Source: Rufibacter hautae (lineage in GTDB: Bacteria > Bacteroidota > Bacteroidia > Cytophagales > Hymenobacteraceae). From it: 64,000 nt of DNA. Location: NCBI RefSeq assembly GCF_008271695.1, contig NZ_VKKY01000001.1, positions 1,172,589 through 1,236,588 on the forward strand, read 5' to 3'. The translations under genes were made by a program, and so were the position numbers. Below, piece by piece: positions 7,506 through 17,100 of this stretch. Position 1 is the stretch's first letter, and each line of letters opens with the position of its first letter. The notes beneath the pieces are model-generated. The model was not told the DNA's origin. It saw nothing but the letters and a program-made list of their open reading frames with translations, and did not search any database.

Positions 7506-8369
7506 ATGAAGCGCGTCAAGTCCCCCAGAAAAAGGAAAGTAGAGGTAGTGGTTATTTCAGACGTGCACCTGGGCACCTATGGGTGCCATGCCAAGGAATT
7601 GTTGGCGTACCTCAAGAGTATAAAACCGAAGAAAGTCATCCTCAACGGGGATATCATAGACATCTGGCAGTTCAGCAAAAGTTACTGGCCCACGGCCCAC
7701 ATGCAGGTGATCAAGCACCTGACCGGCCTCATTTCTAAAGGCGTGGAGGTGACCTATATCACGGGCAACCATGACGAGATGCTGCGCAAGTTCGTTGGAT
7801 TCAGGTTGTCTTCCTTCTCCATCCAGAACAAGGTTGTCTTGGAACTGGATGACCAGAGGATATGGATTTTCCATGGGGATGTTTTCGACGTGACCATGCA
7901 GCATGCCAAGTGGCTAGCCCGGCTGGGCGCCCATGGCTATGACCTGCTCATTCTCCTCAACCGCCTGGTGAACTTTATGTGCCATAAGCTCCACCGGGAG
8001 AAGGTATACTTTTCAAAAGGCATCAAGAACCGAGTGAAAAGTGCCGTCAAGTTCATCAATGACTTTGAAACGGTCTGCGCCGATCTAGCCATAGAAAACC
8101 AATTCCAGTATGTGGCTTGCGGGCACATCCATCAGCCAGAAATGAAGGAAATTACTACTCCTAAGGGCACAGTCACCTACCTCAACTCGGGTGATTGGGT
8201 CGAGAACCTGACTTCTCTGGAATACTATGATGGGCAATGGCACCTGTATAAATATCAAGATGAAGTAGCCGAGCTCCATCAACTTACCGAAGCACCTGCG
8301 GTGGCCTCCCTTGATAGCAACGCCCTCTTCCTGGACCTGATGTCAGAATTCAACCTCAAACGTGCATGA
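7506..8369 (+). CDS. UDP-2,3-diacylglucosamine diphosphatase-like metallophosphoesterase
   Basis: This calcineurin-like phosphoesterase of about 287 residues has the complete two-metal site: DVH (Asp19, His21), NGDIID (Asp49), GNHDE (88-91), HGD (123-125) and GHIH (206-209). The closest named family is the LpxH-like group (COG2908) that cleaves UDP-2,3-diacylglucosamine in lipid A synthesis. Many Bacteroidota carry paralogs of unknown substrate, so the lipid A role is not certain. I chose ATG 7506; an in-frame TTG at 7500 is possible. Its stop overlaps the next gene by 4 bp (ATGA), so the two are translationally coupled. The pairing with a glycosyltransferase suggests envelope glycolipid metabolism. 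Confidence 0.85.
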   Translation: MKRVKSPRKRKVEVVVISDVHLGTYGCHAKELLAYLKSIKPKKVILNGDIIDIWQFSKSYWPTAHMQVIKHLTGLISKGVEVTYITGNHDEMLRKFVGFRLSSFSIQNKVVLELDDQRIWIFHGDVFDVTMQHAKWLARLGAHGYDLLILLNRLVNFMCHKLHREKVYFSKGIKNRVKSAVKFINDFETVCADLAIENQFQYVACGHIHQPEMKEITTPKGTVTYLNSGDWVENLTSLEYYDGQWHLYKYQDEVAELHQLTEAPAVASLDSNALFLDLMSEFNLKRA

Positions 8370-9439
8370 AAGTACTCTATGCCATACAAGGCACGGGCAA
8401 CGGTCACCTGAGCCGGGCCTTGGAAATCGTTCCCATCTTACATAAAAAGTGCCAGTTGGATATCTTGGTAAGCGGGTGCCAGGCAGACCTAATTTTACCT
8501 TTTGACGTGAAGTACCGGTTCCACGGCCTAAGTTTCATCTTCGGCAAGAAAGGGGGCGTTGACTTTGTGGAGACCTTTTCCCAATTAGAAACCCGATCCT
8601 TTTATGACCAAGCGCGCCAACTTCCGGTAGAGGACTATGACTTAATCATCAGTGACTTTGAGCCTATCTCCGCCTGGGCCTGCTCGTTCAAGAAAAAGCC
8701 CTGTGTAGCATTAAGCCACCAAGCCGCGGTGATTGATCCCAACGCTCCACACCCCAAGAAAGAAGACCGGTTGGGCAAACTGATCTTGCAGTATTATGCC
8801 CCGGCCACCGCGTATTATGGCTTCCACTTCCAGCGCTTCTCGCCCGATACGTTTACGCCGGTCATTCGGGCGCAGGTGCGGGAACTGGAGCCTACAAACC
8901 AGGGGCACTACACGGTCTACCTTCCGGCGTACGCCGATGAACTGCTCCTGAAGAAGCTATCCAAATTCCAAGAGGTCAGGTGGGAAGTCTTTTCTAAGCA
9001 CAACCGCCTGCCCATCCGGCAAGGCAACATAGAGATCAAACCGATCGACAACGAGTTATTCATCAAGAGCATGGCTTCCAGCGCCGGGGTGCTCTGCGGG
9101 GCTGGATTTGAGACGCCCGCCGAGGCGCTGTACCTTGGCAAGAAACTGTTGGTGGTGCCCATGAAAAGACAGTACGAGCAGCACTGCAACGCGGCCGCTT
9201 TGGCCAGCATGGGGGTACCGGTGGTGAAGAACCTGAAACCGAAGAACCTGCCCAAGATTGCGGAATGGCTGCATGAAGGGCCCGTCATTCCGGTGGATTA
9301 TCCAGATAAAACCGAGCAGATCCTTGATAGGATTCTGGCGGGCGATTACCAAATGAAAGCAGAAAAGCCGAAGAAGGGCTCTTTTCGGCAAAAGTGGCAC
9401 GAAGCCATTATGCCTTCTCTCAGGGCGTTCTTTGTTTAA
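8366..9439 (+). CDS. Glycosyltransferase (GT-B, MurG/MJ1255-like)
   Basis: This 357-residue protein opens with MKVLYAIQGTGNGHLSRALEIVPIL, the glycine-rich donor or acceptor loop of Glyco_trans_1_3/MJ1255-type GT-B enzymes. The C-terminal half contains SSAGVLCGAGFETPAEALYLGKKLLVVPMKRQYEQ (about 232-267 in total; quoted in parts: GAGFETPAEAL, LLVVPMKRQ), the typical UDP-sugar-binding region with E/Q contacts. No membrane segments are seen, so it is a cytoplasmic or peripheral enzyme. It overlaps the phosphoesterase by 4 bp and is probably co-transcribed. A role in glycolipid synthesis is an inference from this context. Confidence 0.82.
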   Translation: MKVLYAIQGTGNGHLSRALEIVPILHKKCQLDILVSGCQADLILPFDVKYRFHGLSFIFGKKGGVDFVETFSQLETRSFYDQARQLPVEDYDLIISDFEPISAWACSFKKKPCVALSHQAAVIDPNAPHPKKEDRLGKLILQYYAPATAYYGFHFQRFSPDTFTPVIRAQVRELEPTNQGHYTVYLPAYADELLLKKLSKFQEVRWEVFSKHNRLPIRQGNIEIKPIDNELFIKSMASSAGVLCGAGFETPAEALYLGKKLLVVPMKRQYEQHCNAAALASMGVPVVKNLKPKNLPKIAEWLHEGPVIPVDYPDKTEQILDRILAGDYQMKAEKPKKGSFRQKWHEAIMPSLRAFFV

Positions 9440-9505
9440 GATATACAGTTTGAAGGCAGTATTGCTCCTCACTTAGGGGCAGCGCTGTTTAGGAGCCAAA
9501 ACGGC

Positions 9506-10882
9506 ATGATGGAGCACGAACCAGCGGCAACGCAGCACACACATGAATTACGCAGAGAGTCATTTGGAAAAGAGTTTGCATGGGGTGTTTCAACCGCCGC
9601 CTACCAAATAGAGGGCGCCCATGACGCCGACGGAAAAGGCCCCTCCATCTGGGACGAGTTCACCAATACCAAGAAAAAAATCCTCCGGGGAAACCACGCC
9701 AACCACACCTGCGATTTCTACAACCGGTACCCCGCAGATCTGGACCTGATGAAGGCCATGCAAATTCCCAATTTCCGGTTCTCTTTTTCCTGGCCCAGGA
9801 TCTTGCCGGAAGGAATTGGCTCCGTGAACCAGAAAGGCTTGGATTATTATGACCGACTGATTGACAATTGTCTAGCCCGGGGCATTGAACCTTGGGTGAC
9901 CCTCTACCACTGGGATTTGCCTGCGGCCCTGGAAAGAAAAGGCGGGTGGGCCAATCGGGATATCGTGGGTTGGTTCACGGAGTACGTGCAACTTTGCGCC
10001 TCCAGGTACGGGGACAGGGTTCGCCAGTGGATGGTCTTGAACGAGCCGATGGCTTTTGTGGGCGCCGGTTATTTCTTGGGCATTCACGCGCCAGGCCGCC
10101 GCAGCATCAACGGTTTCTTGGCCGCCACTCATCATGCCACCTTATGCCAAGCTGAAGGCGGTCGGATCCTGAAAGGAATCTTGCCGCACGCCGAGGTAGG
10201 CACCACCTTCTCCTGTTCTCACATAGAGCCCTTCCGCGATCTGCCCCGCGACCACAAGGCTGCCCAGCGGGTAGATGCCTTGTTGAATCGGCTATTCTTA
10301 GAACCAGCCTTGGGGTTAGGGTATCCTTTCGCGGACATTCCCTATTTGCGACGGATGGAGAAATACTTCGCTCCGGGCGATGAGGACCTTCTTCCTTTTG
10401 ACTTCGATTTTATAGGCCTGCAGAACTACACCCGCGAAATGGTGAGGTTCTCGTTTTTTACGCCTTTTCTGCAAGCCAAACTGGTACCGGCTTCAAAACG
10501 CGGGGTGGAGCGCACCGTCATGGATTGGGAAGTGTACCCAGAGTCCATGTACCACATGTTGGAAAGATTCAACGGGTATGCCGGCGTCCGGAAAATCATT
10601 GTCACCGAGAATGGCTCCGCGTTCCCAGACACTGTCACCAACGGGCAAGTACACGATCCCCAACGGGTAGCGTACTTAAATAACTACCTTAAGCAGGTGC
10701 TCCGCGCCAAACAAGAAGGAATGAAAGTAGAGGGTTACTTCGTCTGGACGTTTACTGACAATTTTGAATGGGCCGAAGGCTACCACCCGCGTTTCGGGCT
10801 GGTGTATGTGGACTTCCAAACCCAGGAACGTATCATTAAATCTTCGGGGCATTGGTACAGCCGCTTTCTCACGAATGCCTGA
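9506..10882 (+). CDS. GH1 family beta-glucosidase
   Basis: This 458-residue enzyme is of normal GH1 length. It has the N-terminal signature FAWGVSTAAYQIEGAHDADG (about 24-43). The acid/base Glu is in WMVLNEP (Glu180) and the nucleophile in IVTENGS (about Glu368). Other GH1 landmarks are FRFSFSWPRILPEG, YHWDLPAALE and the aglycone-site region WTFTDNFEWAEGY. There is no signal peptide, so it is likely a cytoplasmic hydrolase of beta-glucosides or related disaccharides. It starts 66 bp after the glycosyltransferase on the same strand and may be read from that operon. ATG 9506 and ATG 9509 are both plausible starts. Confidence 0.93.
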   Translation: MMEHEPAATQHTHELRRESFGKEFAWGVSTAAYQIEGAHDADGKGPSIWDEFTNTKKKILRGNHANHTCDFYNRYPADLDLMKAMQIPNFRFSFSWPRILPEGIGSVNQKGLDYYDRLIDNCLARGIEPWVTLYHWDLPAALERKGGWANRDIVGWFTEYVQLCASRYGDRVRQWMVLNEPMAFVGAGYFLGIHAPGRRSINGFLAATHHATLCQAEGGRILKGILPHAEVGTTFSCSHIEPFRDLPRDHKAAQRVDALLNRLFLEPALGLGYPFADIPYLRRMEKYFAPGDEDLLPFDFDFIGLQNYTREMVRFSFFTPFLQAKLVPASKRGVERTVMDWEVYPESMYHMLERFNGYAGVRKIIVTENGSAFPDTVTNGQVHDPQRVAYLNNYLKQVLRAKQEGMKVEGYFVWTFTDNFEWAEGYHPRFGLVYVDFQTQERIIKSSGHWYSRFLTNA

Positions 10883-11085
10883 GTTTCTCACTAGCTAGAG
10901 TGATGTTTGAAGAGTAGCAGAGGAATTAACAACTCTGGGAATGTTAAATCCTCCGTTTTTTCTCCAATGGTTTACAAGCTAACTCCCTTCTATATTACCA
11001 TTCAGTTAAGGTTCTGATTAGGGGATTATTGCTAGGAATGGCTTGCTACCTTTAGGTATGTTTGTTTGCAAGGAAATCATAAAAG

Positions 11086-11116
11086 CGGCAGCCCTGTGGC
11101 TGCCGTCTTTATTTTA
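11086..11116 (+). terminator. Terminator-like hairpin
   Basis: CGGCAGCC (11086-11093), CTGT, GGCTGCCG (11098-11105), then TCTTTATTTT. It is about 200 bp after the beta-glucosidase. Confidence 0.65.
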
Positions 11117-11223
11117 TAGGGCTGCTATCGGCGCAGGAGGCAAAAGTGTTCCCGGGCAATGGCTTCCGTTTATTGGCTGTTTCTGGTAAAGTAAGGATAA
11201 ATCAACGCTTAGATAGAAGTGCT

Positions 11224-11268
11224 CTAAACAGAAAAGGCTACTGATGACCAGTAGCCTTTTCTGTTTAG
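11224..11268. terminator. Bidirectional terminator, 20-bp perfect stem
   Basis: CTAAACAGAAAAGGCTACTG (11224-11243) is perfectly complementary to 11249-11268, with a 5-nt loop, between convergent genes. The arm contains AGAAAAGG/CCTTTTCT, giving T-runs in both directions. The rest of the 483-bp gap 10883-11365 shows no gene. Confidence 0.75.
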
Positions 11269-11365
11269 TTTTGTAAAAACAAGCAAGAATCATACGCTCT
11301 GAACAGGGCTACAAAAAGTTTACTTTGAGCTCCCTCTACAGTCACCAGTTCTAATAAGACTTCGC

Positions 11366-12625
11366 TCAGTTCTTACTCAACACCACCCATCTGTTCACGA
11401 TGTTGTGAGGCCCTTCTAAGACCACTTTGTAAAGTCCTGAGGATTGTTCCTTGACAGGAATCACCACTTTCTCCTCCTTGATGGGCACTGTTTTCAAAAG
11501 CTTGTACTCGTCCTTCTCGCCATTTTTGAAATGGTTGGTTGTCGCAAGCCATACCTTTACCTTTCCCTTCTTGTCCATTGCTTTCCAGCCTAGCTTGAGC
11601 TCACCATTCTCATAGACGGCCTTTGGCTTCGCAATAGAAACGTCACCTGTGAGCGGCACTCCATCTATTTCCATCAGAGCTTCACGTGGTAAGTCAACCT
11701 GAAGGAATCTTGCGATGGTGGGCATGATATCCACGATGCCGGGCCGGTTTTCTTTAAACTGGGCGTTCAGGTTTTTGGCGTTTGTGACCATCCAGGTGGT
11801 GCGCTCTCTTTCAGATTGTCCGCCGTGATGTTTACCGGTTTTGCTGTCTCGGCCATGGTCTGTGGTGATGACCATCATCCAGTCTTCGCCATGCTGCCGT
11901 TGCCGGTAATCAATGGCATCCCACAATCGGCCCATTTGGTTGTCTACTAGTTCCACTGCTTTGTTCAGCTGCTCGCTGTCGCCATGGTAATGGCCCATAT
12001 CGTCTGAGTACTCTAGATACACCCAGGACAGATCGGGCGCTTTGTCTTTGATGTGCTCCGAGGCTTTCGTCACTACCTGCTCATCTATCAGATGCATAAA
12101 CCGCCTTTCCTTGTCATGCGGAAAGGTGATGGTATCCAACTCAAGACCATCCACCTCATAGTCTACCTGCAGATTACCCGTTTCCGGAAGACCTTCCCCC
12201 ACTAGTTTTGTCCGGTTGTCCAGCCAACTGGAGAAGACGGCGGTTTTCTTCTCTGGGTATTGCTGCTTCAGAAACCGAAAGATGCTCCAGTAATGGTAAT
12301 TAGGGGCCTTGATGTTGTTGTCCCAAACGTTGTGCTTGTTCACCCAGGTACCGGTTAGTAAGCTGTTATAGCCTACCGCTGAGATGGTGGGGGTTTGGGA
12401 GTAAGCATCTTTCTCCCCGCCTACGTGGGCGCGGGTATAGCCTCCTATGGCAGCTATTTTATCCATGTTGGGCGTGTGTTGCTTCTCCAGCACATCGGCC
12501 GGGATGCCGTCTACAATCACGAAGACCACTTTCTTTTTCCCTGACTGTGCGTGTGCCGTGATGGAGAAGACTAACCCCAGCAGAAACAGAAGGTGCGTTA
12601 ATAGGGTGTTTTTGAAAAAATGCAT
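11366..12625 (-). CDS. Secreted type I phosphodiesterase/nucleotide pyrophosphatase-like (alkaline phosphatase superfamily)
   Basis: About 419 residues. A signal peptide ends near TAHAQ (residue 27). The catalytic domain has VIVDGIPADVLE (metal Asp about 39), a Thr nucleophile region YSQTPTISAVGYNSLLTG (about 75-92), and the metal-binding YLEYSDDMGHYHG and TTDHGRD motifs. The last 90 or so residues (GELKLGWKAMDKKGKVKVWL onward) form an extra beta-rich domain. The family hydrolyses phosphodiester or pyrophosphate bonds outside the cytoplasm. It follows susD by 19 bp and is probably the enzyme of this SusC-SusD operon, which would then import a phosphorylated or nucleotide-like compound (inference). 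ATG 12625 is preferred over TTG 12634. Confidence 0.85.
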   Translation of the reverse strand: MHFFKNTLLTHLLFLLGLVFSITAHAQSGKKKVVFVIVDGIPADVLEKQHTPNMDKIAAIGGYTRAHVGGEKDAYSQTPTISAVGYNSLLTGTWVNKHNVWDNNIKAPNYHYWSIFRFLKQQYPEKKTAVFSSWLDNRTKLVGEGLPETGNLQVDYEVDGLELDTITFPHDKERRFMHLIDEQVVTKASEHIKDKAPDLSWVYLEYSDDMGHYHGDSEQLNKAVELVDNQMGRLWDAIDYRQRQHGEDWMMVITTDHGRDSKTGKHHGGQSERERTTWMVTNAKNLNAQFKENRPGIVDIMPTIARFLQVDLPREALMEIDGVPLTGDVSIAKPKAVYENGELKLGWKAMDKKGKVKVWLATTNHFKNGEKDEYKLLKTVPIKEEKVVIPVKEQSSGLYKVVLEGPHNIVNRWVVLSKN

Positions 12626-12644
12626 AGAAAACAAGTTAGGTCAA

Positions 12645-14105
12645 TTACTCTGGTTTCAGGATCCACATGGTGCCATTGATGTTGTCCCCCTCGGGGTACT
12701 GACGGGCGATGGCGGCCTCCACATGCTGCCTGTTCAGGTTGAATTCACTTTCTGGGTACATCCAGCGCTTGGGGATTCTCTTCTGGTTCAACACCCCTGC
12801 CCCACTCACATCAAACGAAGGCATTCCGGTGCGGCGCTGCTCAAAGAAAGGCTGCCAGCCAGAGTTCATAAAGAAAGCAATATACTTCTGCGTGAGCACG
12901 TACTCCAACTCCCGGGAAGCGGGCAACTGCACTTCGGGGCTTTGAACGTAAGCGGTGATCCCTTCCTGGGGAACGCCGTAGGTGAGCATGCTGGCCTCTA
13001 TTCCTTTCTTGTAAAACGTATCAGCGTTACCAGCTATCCAGCCCCTCAGCACAGCCTCGGCCAGGATGAACTGCACCTCCGCATAGCCCAGCGCCACACT
13101 TGGCTCATTTACCGGGTTATTGTAATAACGAGCATCTATTTTGGAGGCATCGCCGCTAACCACCTTGGTTTTGTTCACATCCAGGGTTTCGCTTCCCTTC
13201 ACTCCTCCGTAAGCACTCAGGTCACCTTCCGGAAGACTGCTTTTGGAGGGAGCCACATCCGCCATCTTTGGCAGACGCGGGTCTTTGAGGTTCTGCAGCA
13301 AGGTCACAAACCCCTCTTCCATGTAGTAGGCAGTCTGCAAGTCGTTGCTGTTGAAATAAGGGTAACGGTTGGCCTCCAGGTCATAGAAGGGCAAAGAAGC
13401 GTTGTCGCTGTTGGAAGTAAAAATAGGATACTGCGCTGGATTGTTCACGATCTCCTGAAAGCGTTGCTTCACCCTCAAACCTGCATGGTTCTCTTTCAGG
13501 GACAGGTTCATTAATACCCTCAACGTGAACGAATTCACCAGTTTTTGCCACTTCTTGAGATCGCCCTTGTAAATGACATCACCCGTTACGGTTTCCGTGG
13601 AGTTAGCCAGTAACGTATTGGCTTCGTTCAATTCCTGCAAAACGTTCAGATAGATGTCCTCCTGCTTGTCGTAGACGGGCGAGAAAACACCTTCGCCTCC
13701 TTTCAAGGCCTCCGCGTAAGGAATGTCCCCAAAGGTTTGCGTGAGCTCCACCACAAAGTAGGACCTGAAAAACTTTGCCAGCGCGGCATACGCCGGCCGG
13801 TTGGTACGGGCGGCCTCTTCTTCCATTTTGACCACTTGTTTTAAATGATCGTAGTTTTCATAGCCCGAGCGCTGCCACCCGTAGTACTGGTTCAAAGACA
13901 CGCCATCGGTGTTGGTCAGGTAGCGGGAGGCCAAAGCCGCAGAAAGGCTGATTTCGTTGAAGGCCTTTGTCTCAATATTGGTTAATAGCAGATCCGGGGA
14001 CGCCTGGATGGTTCTGTTGGGGTCAAGCTGCAGGCTCTCGAAATCCTCACAAGAGGCCAGGCAGCTGAGAAGAAGAAACAGGAAAGGTATATGTATTTTT
14101 TTCAT
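12645..14105 (-). CDS. SusD/RagB-family outer-membrane lipoprotein (SusD-like_2)
   Basis: This 486-residue protein has a lipoprotein signal (LLLSCLASCEDF, lipid Cys about 19). The next region, LDPNRTIQASPDLLLTNIET and ELTQTFGDIPYAEALKG, is typical of SusD-like_2 proteins with TPR-like helices. SusD proteins sit on the cell surface as a lid on SusC and bind the incoming ligand. It starts 11 bp after the SusC gene ends and is followed by the phosphodiesterase, so the order is SusC-SusD-enzyme. Confidence 0.9.
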   Translation of the reverse strand: MKKIHIPFLFLLLSCLASCEDFESLQLDPNRTIQASPDLLLTNIETKAFNEISLSAALASRYLTNTDGVSLNQYYGWQRSGYENYDHLKQVVKMEEEAARTNRPAYAALAKFFRSYFVVELTQTFGDIPYAEALKGGEGVFSPVYDKQEDIYLNVLQELNEANTLLANSTETVTGDVIYKGDLKKWQKLVNSFTLRVLMNLSLKENHAGLRVKQRFQEIVNNPAQYPIFTSNSDNASLPFYDLEANRYPYFNSNDLQTAYYMEEGFVTLLQNLKDPRLPKMADVAPSKSSLPEGDLSAYGGVKGSETLDVNKTKVVSGDASKIDARYYNNPVNEPSVALGYAEVQFILAEAVLRGWIAGNADTFYKKGIEASMLTYGVPQEGITAYVQSPEVQLPASRELEYVLTQKYIAFFMNSGWQPFFEQRRTGMPSFDVSGAGVLNQKRIPKRWMYPESEFNLNRQHVEAAIARQYPEGDNINGTMWILKPE

Positions 14106-14116
14106 TTCTGTGGTCT

Positions 14117-17100
14117 TTAGAACTTAAAGTCAAGGTTAACGCCCATGCTGCGGGTAGAAGGGGTTTGCAGGTTGTCTACCCCTGTATCTGGGTCCACATT
14201 AGGCAGTTTAGACCAAAGCAGCAGGTTACGTCCCACCAAGGAGATAGCCGCCGAACGGATAGGCAACCGCTGCAGTACTTTGCTTGGAATCTGATAGGAA
14301 AGGGTTACTTCTCTGAGCTTCAGGAACGTTTCTTTGTAGTAATGGTAGTTGGAGGCTGGTCCGTTGCTGGTGTTGATCATGTAGTTGATGTAGCTCACCG
14401 CTTTTTCATTAGGCGCAAACTGCCGGGTGTCTTCCACAATGTTGCCCTGGCCATCATACTTCACCTCTCCACTAACCACCACCACGCCGTTGCCCACATA
14501 GGTAGCCTGTCCGGCGTTTGCCTCATCCCTGAACTGGTTCACTGTACCCGGGTGCGTTCCTCCCCACCACATCTTCTGGTTGGTAGTGGAGTAGATTTGT
14601 CCGCCCAATTGGCCGTCAAAAAGGAAGCGCAAACTGATGTTCTTAAGAGAGATAGCATTCTCGATTCCATAGACCCAGTCTGGTTCGTCATACCCGATGG
14701 CGCGGGAAAAAGGATCAGTCCTGGGGAAACCGTTGGAATTGTAGATGATGTTGCCCTGTGGGTCTTTTTCGTAGACGGTCGCATAGATTTTGTCGGTACG
14801 GTCTCCAACTTTCAGGCGGTTCAGTTCTTCTGCTCCCCCAAATATCTCCTTCAGGTACCGGCGGTACTGGCTTACGTTGGCGGTAATATCCCATCTCAGG
14901 TCATCGCGCTTGAGGGGAGTAACCCGGGCGATTACTTCCAGGCCTTTCCGCTGGAACACGTTCCCGTTCTCCAAGCGGGAGGCGTATCCACTGGAAAGCG
15001 AAACCGGAATGTTGGTGATGTTGTTATAATCCCTGGCCTGGTAATAGGTCACATCAAACCCAAGTCTGTTCTTGAAGAAGTTGAACTCCAAACCTGCTTC
15101 CCAGGTATCAGACGTTTCGGGCTTAATTTCAGGATTCAGGTCATTATTCCCGTAATACTGGGATGGGGTTCCGTTCCATTTCACTCCGTTCTCATAGGCA
15201 GCTAGATGGCTGTACGGGTAAAGCCCGATGCGGCCTTCCGAGACGCGGGACCAGGAGCCGCGCAGTTTCAGGTAAGACAAAACCGTAGGCATGGTGATCA
15301 AGTCAGACACCACCACCGCGCCCGAAACTGCCGGATAGAAGAAGGACTTATTGCTAATAGGCAAGGTAGAAACCCAGTCGTTACGCCCGGTTAGGCTTAG
15401 ATAGACCGCCCCGAACAGTTCAAGGTCCACCACCCCGTACACGCTGTTCTTCTTCTGTTCCTCTAAGTTGTTCTGCCCCTGCACCGGATTGGCGGAGTTG
15501 CTGATGTTGTAGAATCCCGGAATGGTCAACCCATCTGTGTTCACCGATTGGCCTTTCAGGTTCTGGTAGTTATTGGAGCCCCCCACCTGCGCTTTGACGG
15601 AAAGGTTTCTGTGGAATTCATGCTGATATTGCAAAATCAGGTCAGAAACCACATCAAAGTAGTTCTGGCTGCTCACGTAGTAATTACCCCGTGATTTATC
15701 ATTGTACCCCACATAGCTTTTAGGCTCCTTCGTAGTTCTTGTAAGGCCGTAGATGTTCACGCCAGTCCGGTAAATGGCACTGAAAGCCGGGTTGAACTTA
15801 TAGTCCAGGGTGACTACCCCGAAGGTGTTGTCCTTATAGTAGCCGCGCTGGTACTCATAAGCCTGAAAGTAGGGATTGTTGTACCAAGATTGGTTGTAGT
15901 GCCTCTGCTGCTCTCCCTCTCTTCCCTCTATCCAGTAGTTTCTCAGGTCTCTTACGTCTACATCGGCACCCGTCCACAGAATAAGGTTGTACAGGTAATT
16001 GGTAGGCCCGTAACCGGTCTCGGGGTAATTGTCGGTGTATTGTCGGTTATAGCTGATCCGGGTGTCGGCGGTTAACTTTTCTGTAAGGCTGTAGTTCCCC
16101 GAGACACTGAACGAGCTGTTGTTCAAGCCGGTGTTTGGGACGATCCCTTTCTGGTAGATATGCGAGGCGGCGGCTCTGAAACTTCCCTTCTCTCCACCTT
16201 TGGTCAGGCTTACGCTGTTGGTGGAGATCATTCCGGTCTCAAAGAAATTCTTCACGTTGTCTTTGCCCCTGGAACGCCAAGGCAAGGGCTGCCGGGCACC
16301 CGTCACCGGATCTACCGGGCTGTTGTACTGGGGAGTCTCCCAGTAGCCGCTTGGCGTGGAAGCATCGGGTTGGTCAAGTTTAGGACCCCAGATCCAACCG
16401 GCTCCTTCAACGCCACCACCCGAGCCGTTCACGTAGGCATACCGGCCATTGTTCCCGTTGCCATAGGTTGTCTGCACTTCGGGTATTTTGATAAAACTAG
16501 GCTGAAGAAGCGTGGAGGAATTTACCTCTACGCTCAGGTCAGTGCCTTTCCCCCGTTTCGTGGTGATCATGATGGCCCCGTTCCGCCCAATGGAGCCGTA
16601 AAGGGCAGAGGCGGTGGAGCCCTTCAGCACGTTCACGCTTTCAATGTCATCGGAGTTGATCTTCCAAAGGTCTGCGGTTTGGTCTGGCACCCCATCAATC
16701 ACGATCAAGGGCTTTCTTCCCCGCAGGCTGATCTCCGGGTCCTGGAAAAGGTCGGTGGAGCTTTTGATGGTAAGCCCCGCTACCCTGCCCGTCAGGTTAC
16801 TGACCACGTTGCCTTCGCGGGCTTTCACCAAATCCTCTCCCTGTACTTCCTGCACGGCATACCCCAGCGCTTTTTTCTCCTTTTTAATGCCCAAGGCGGT
16901 GATCACCACCTCCTCCAGGCTTTGGGAATCCTCTGCCAAGGTTACCTCCAGCGAACTACTGTTGCCTAAAGCAATCTCCTGCTTCACATACCCGATGAAT
17001 GAAAACAACAAGACAGGTTGGTCAACGCCGGCGGTATTGAGAGTGAACTTGCCTTCCGTATCAGTGATGGTCCCGTTGGTCGTCCCTTTCAGGATGACCG

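Noticed and set aside
12447..13514. 355-codon plus-strand frame opposite the SusD/phosphodiesterase genes
   Set aside because: Shadow of strongly supported SusD and phosphodiesterase coding sequence; its product has no family features. The same applies to other long antisense frames at 14165-15205, 26517-27458 and 39108-40130.
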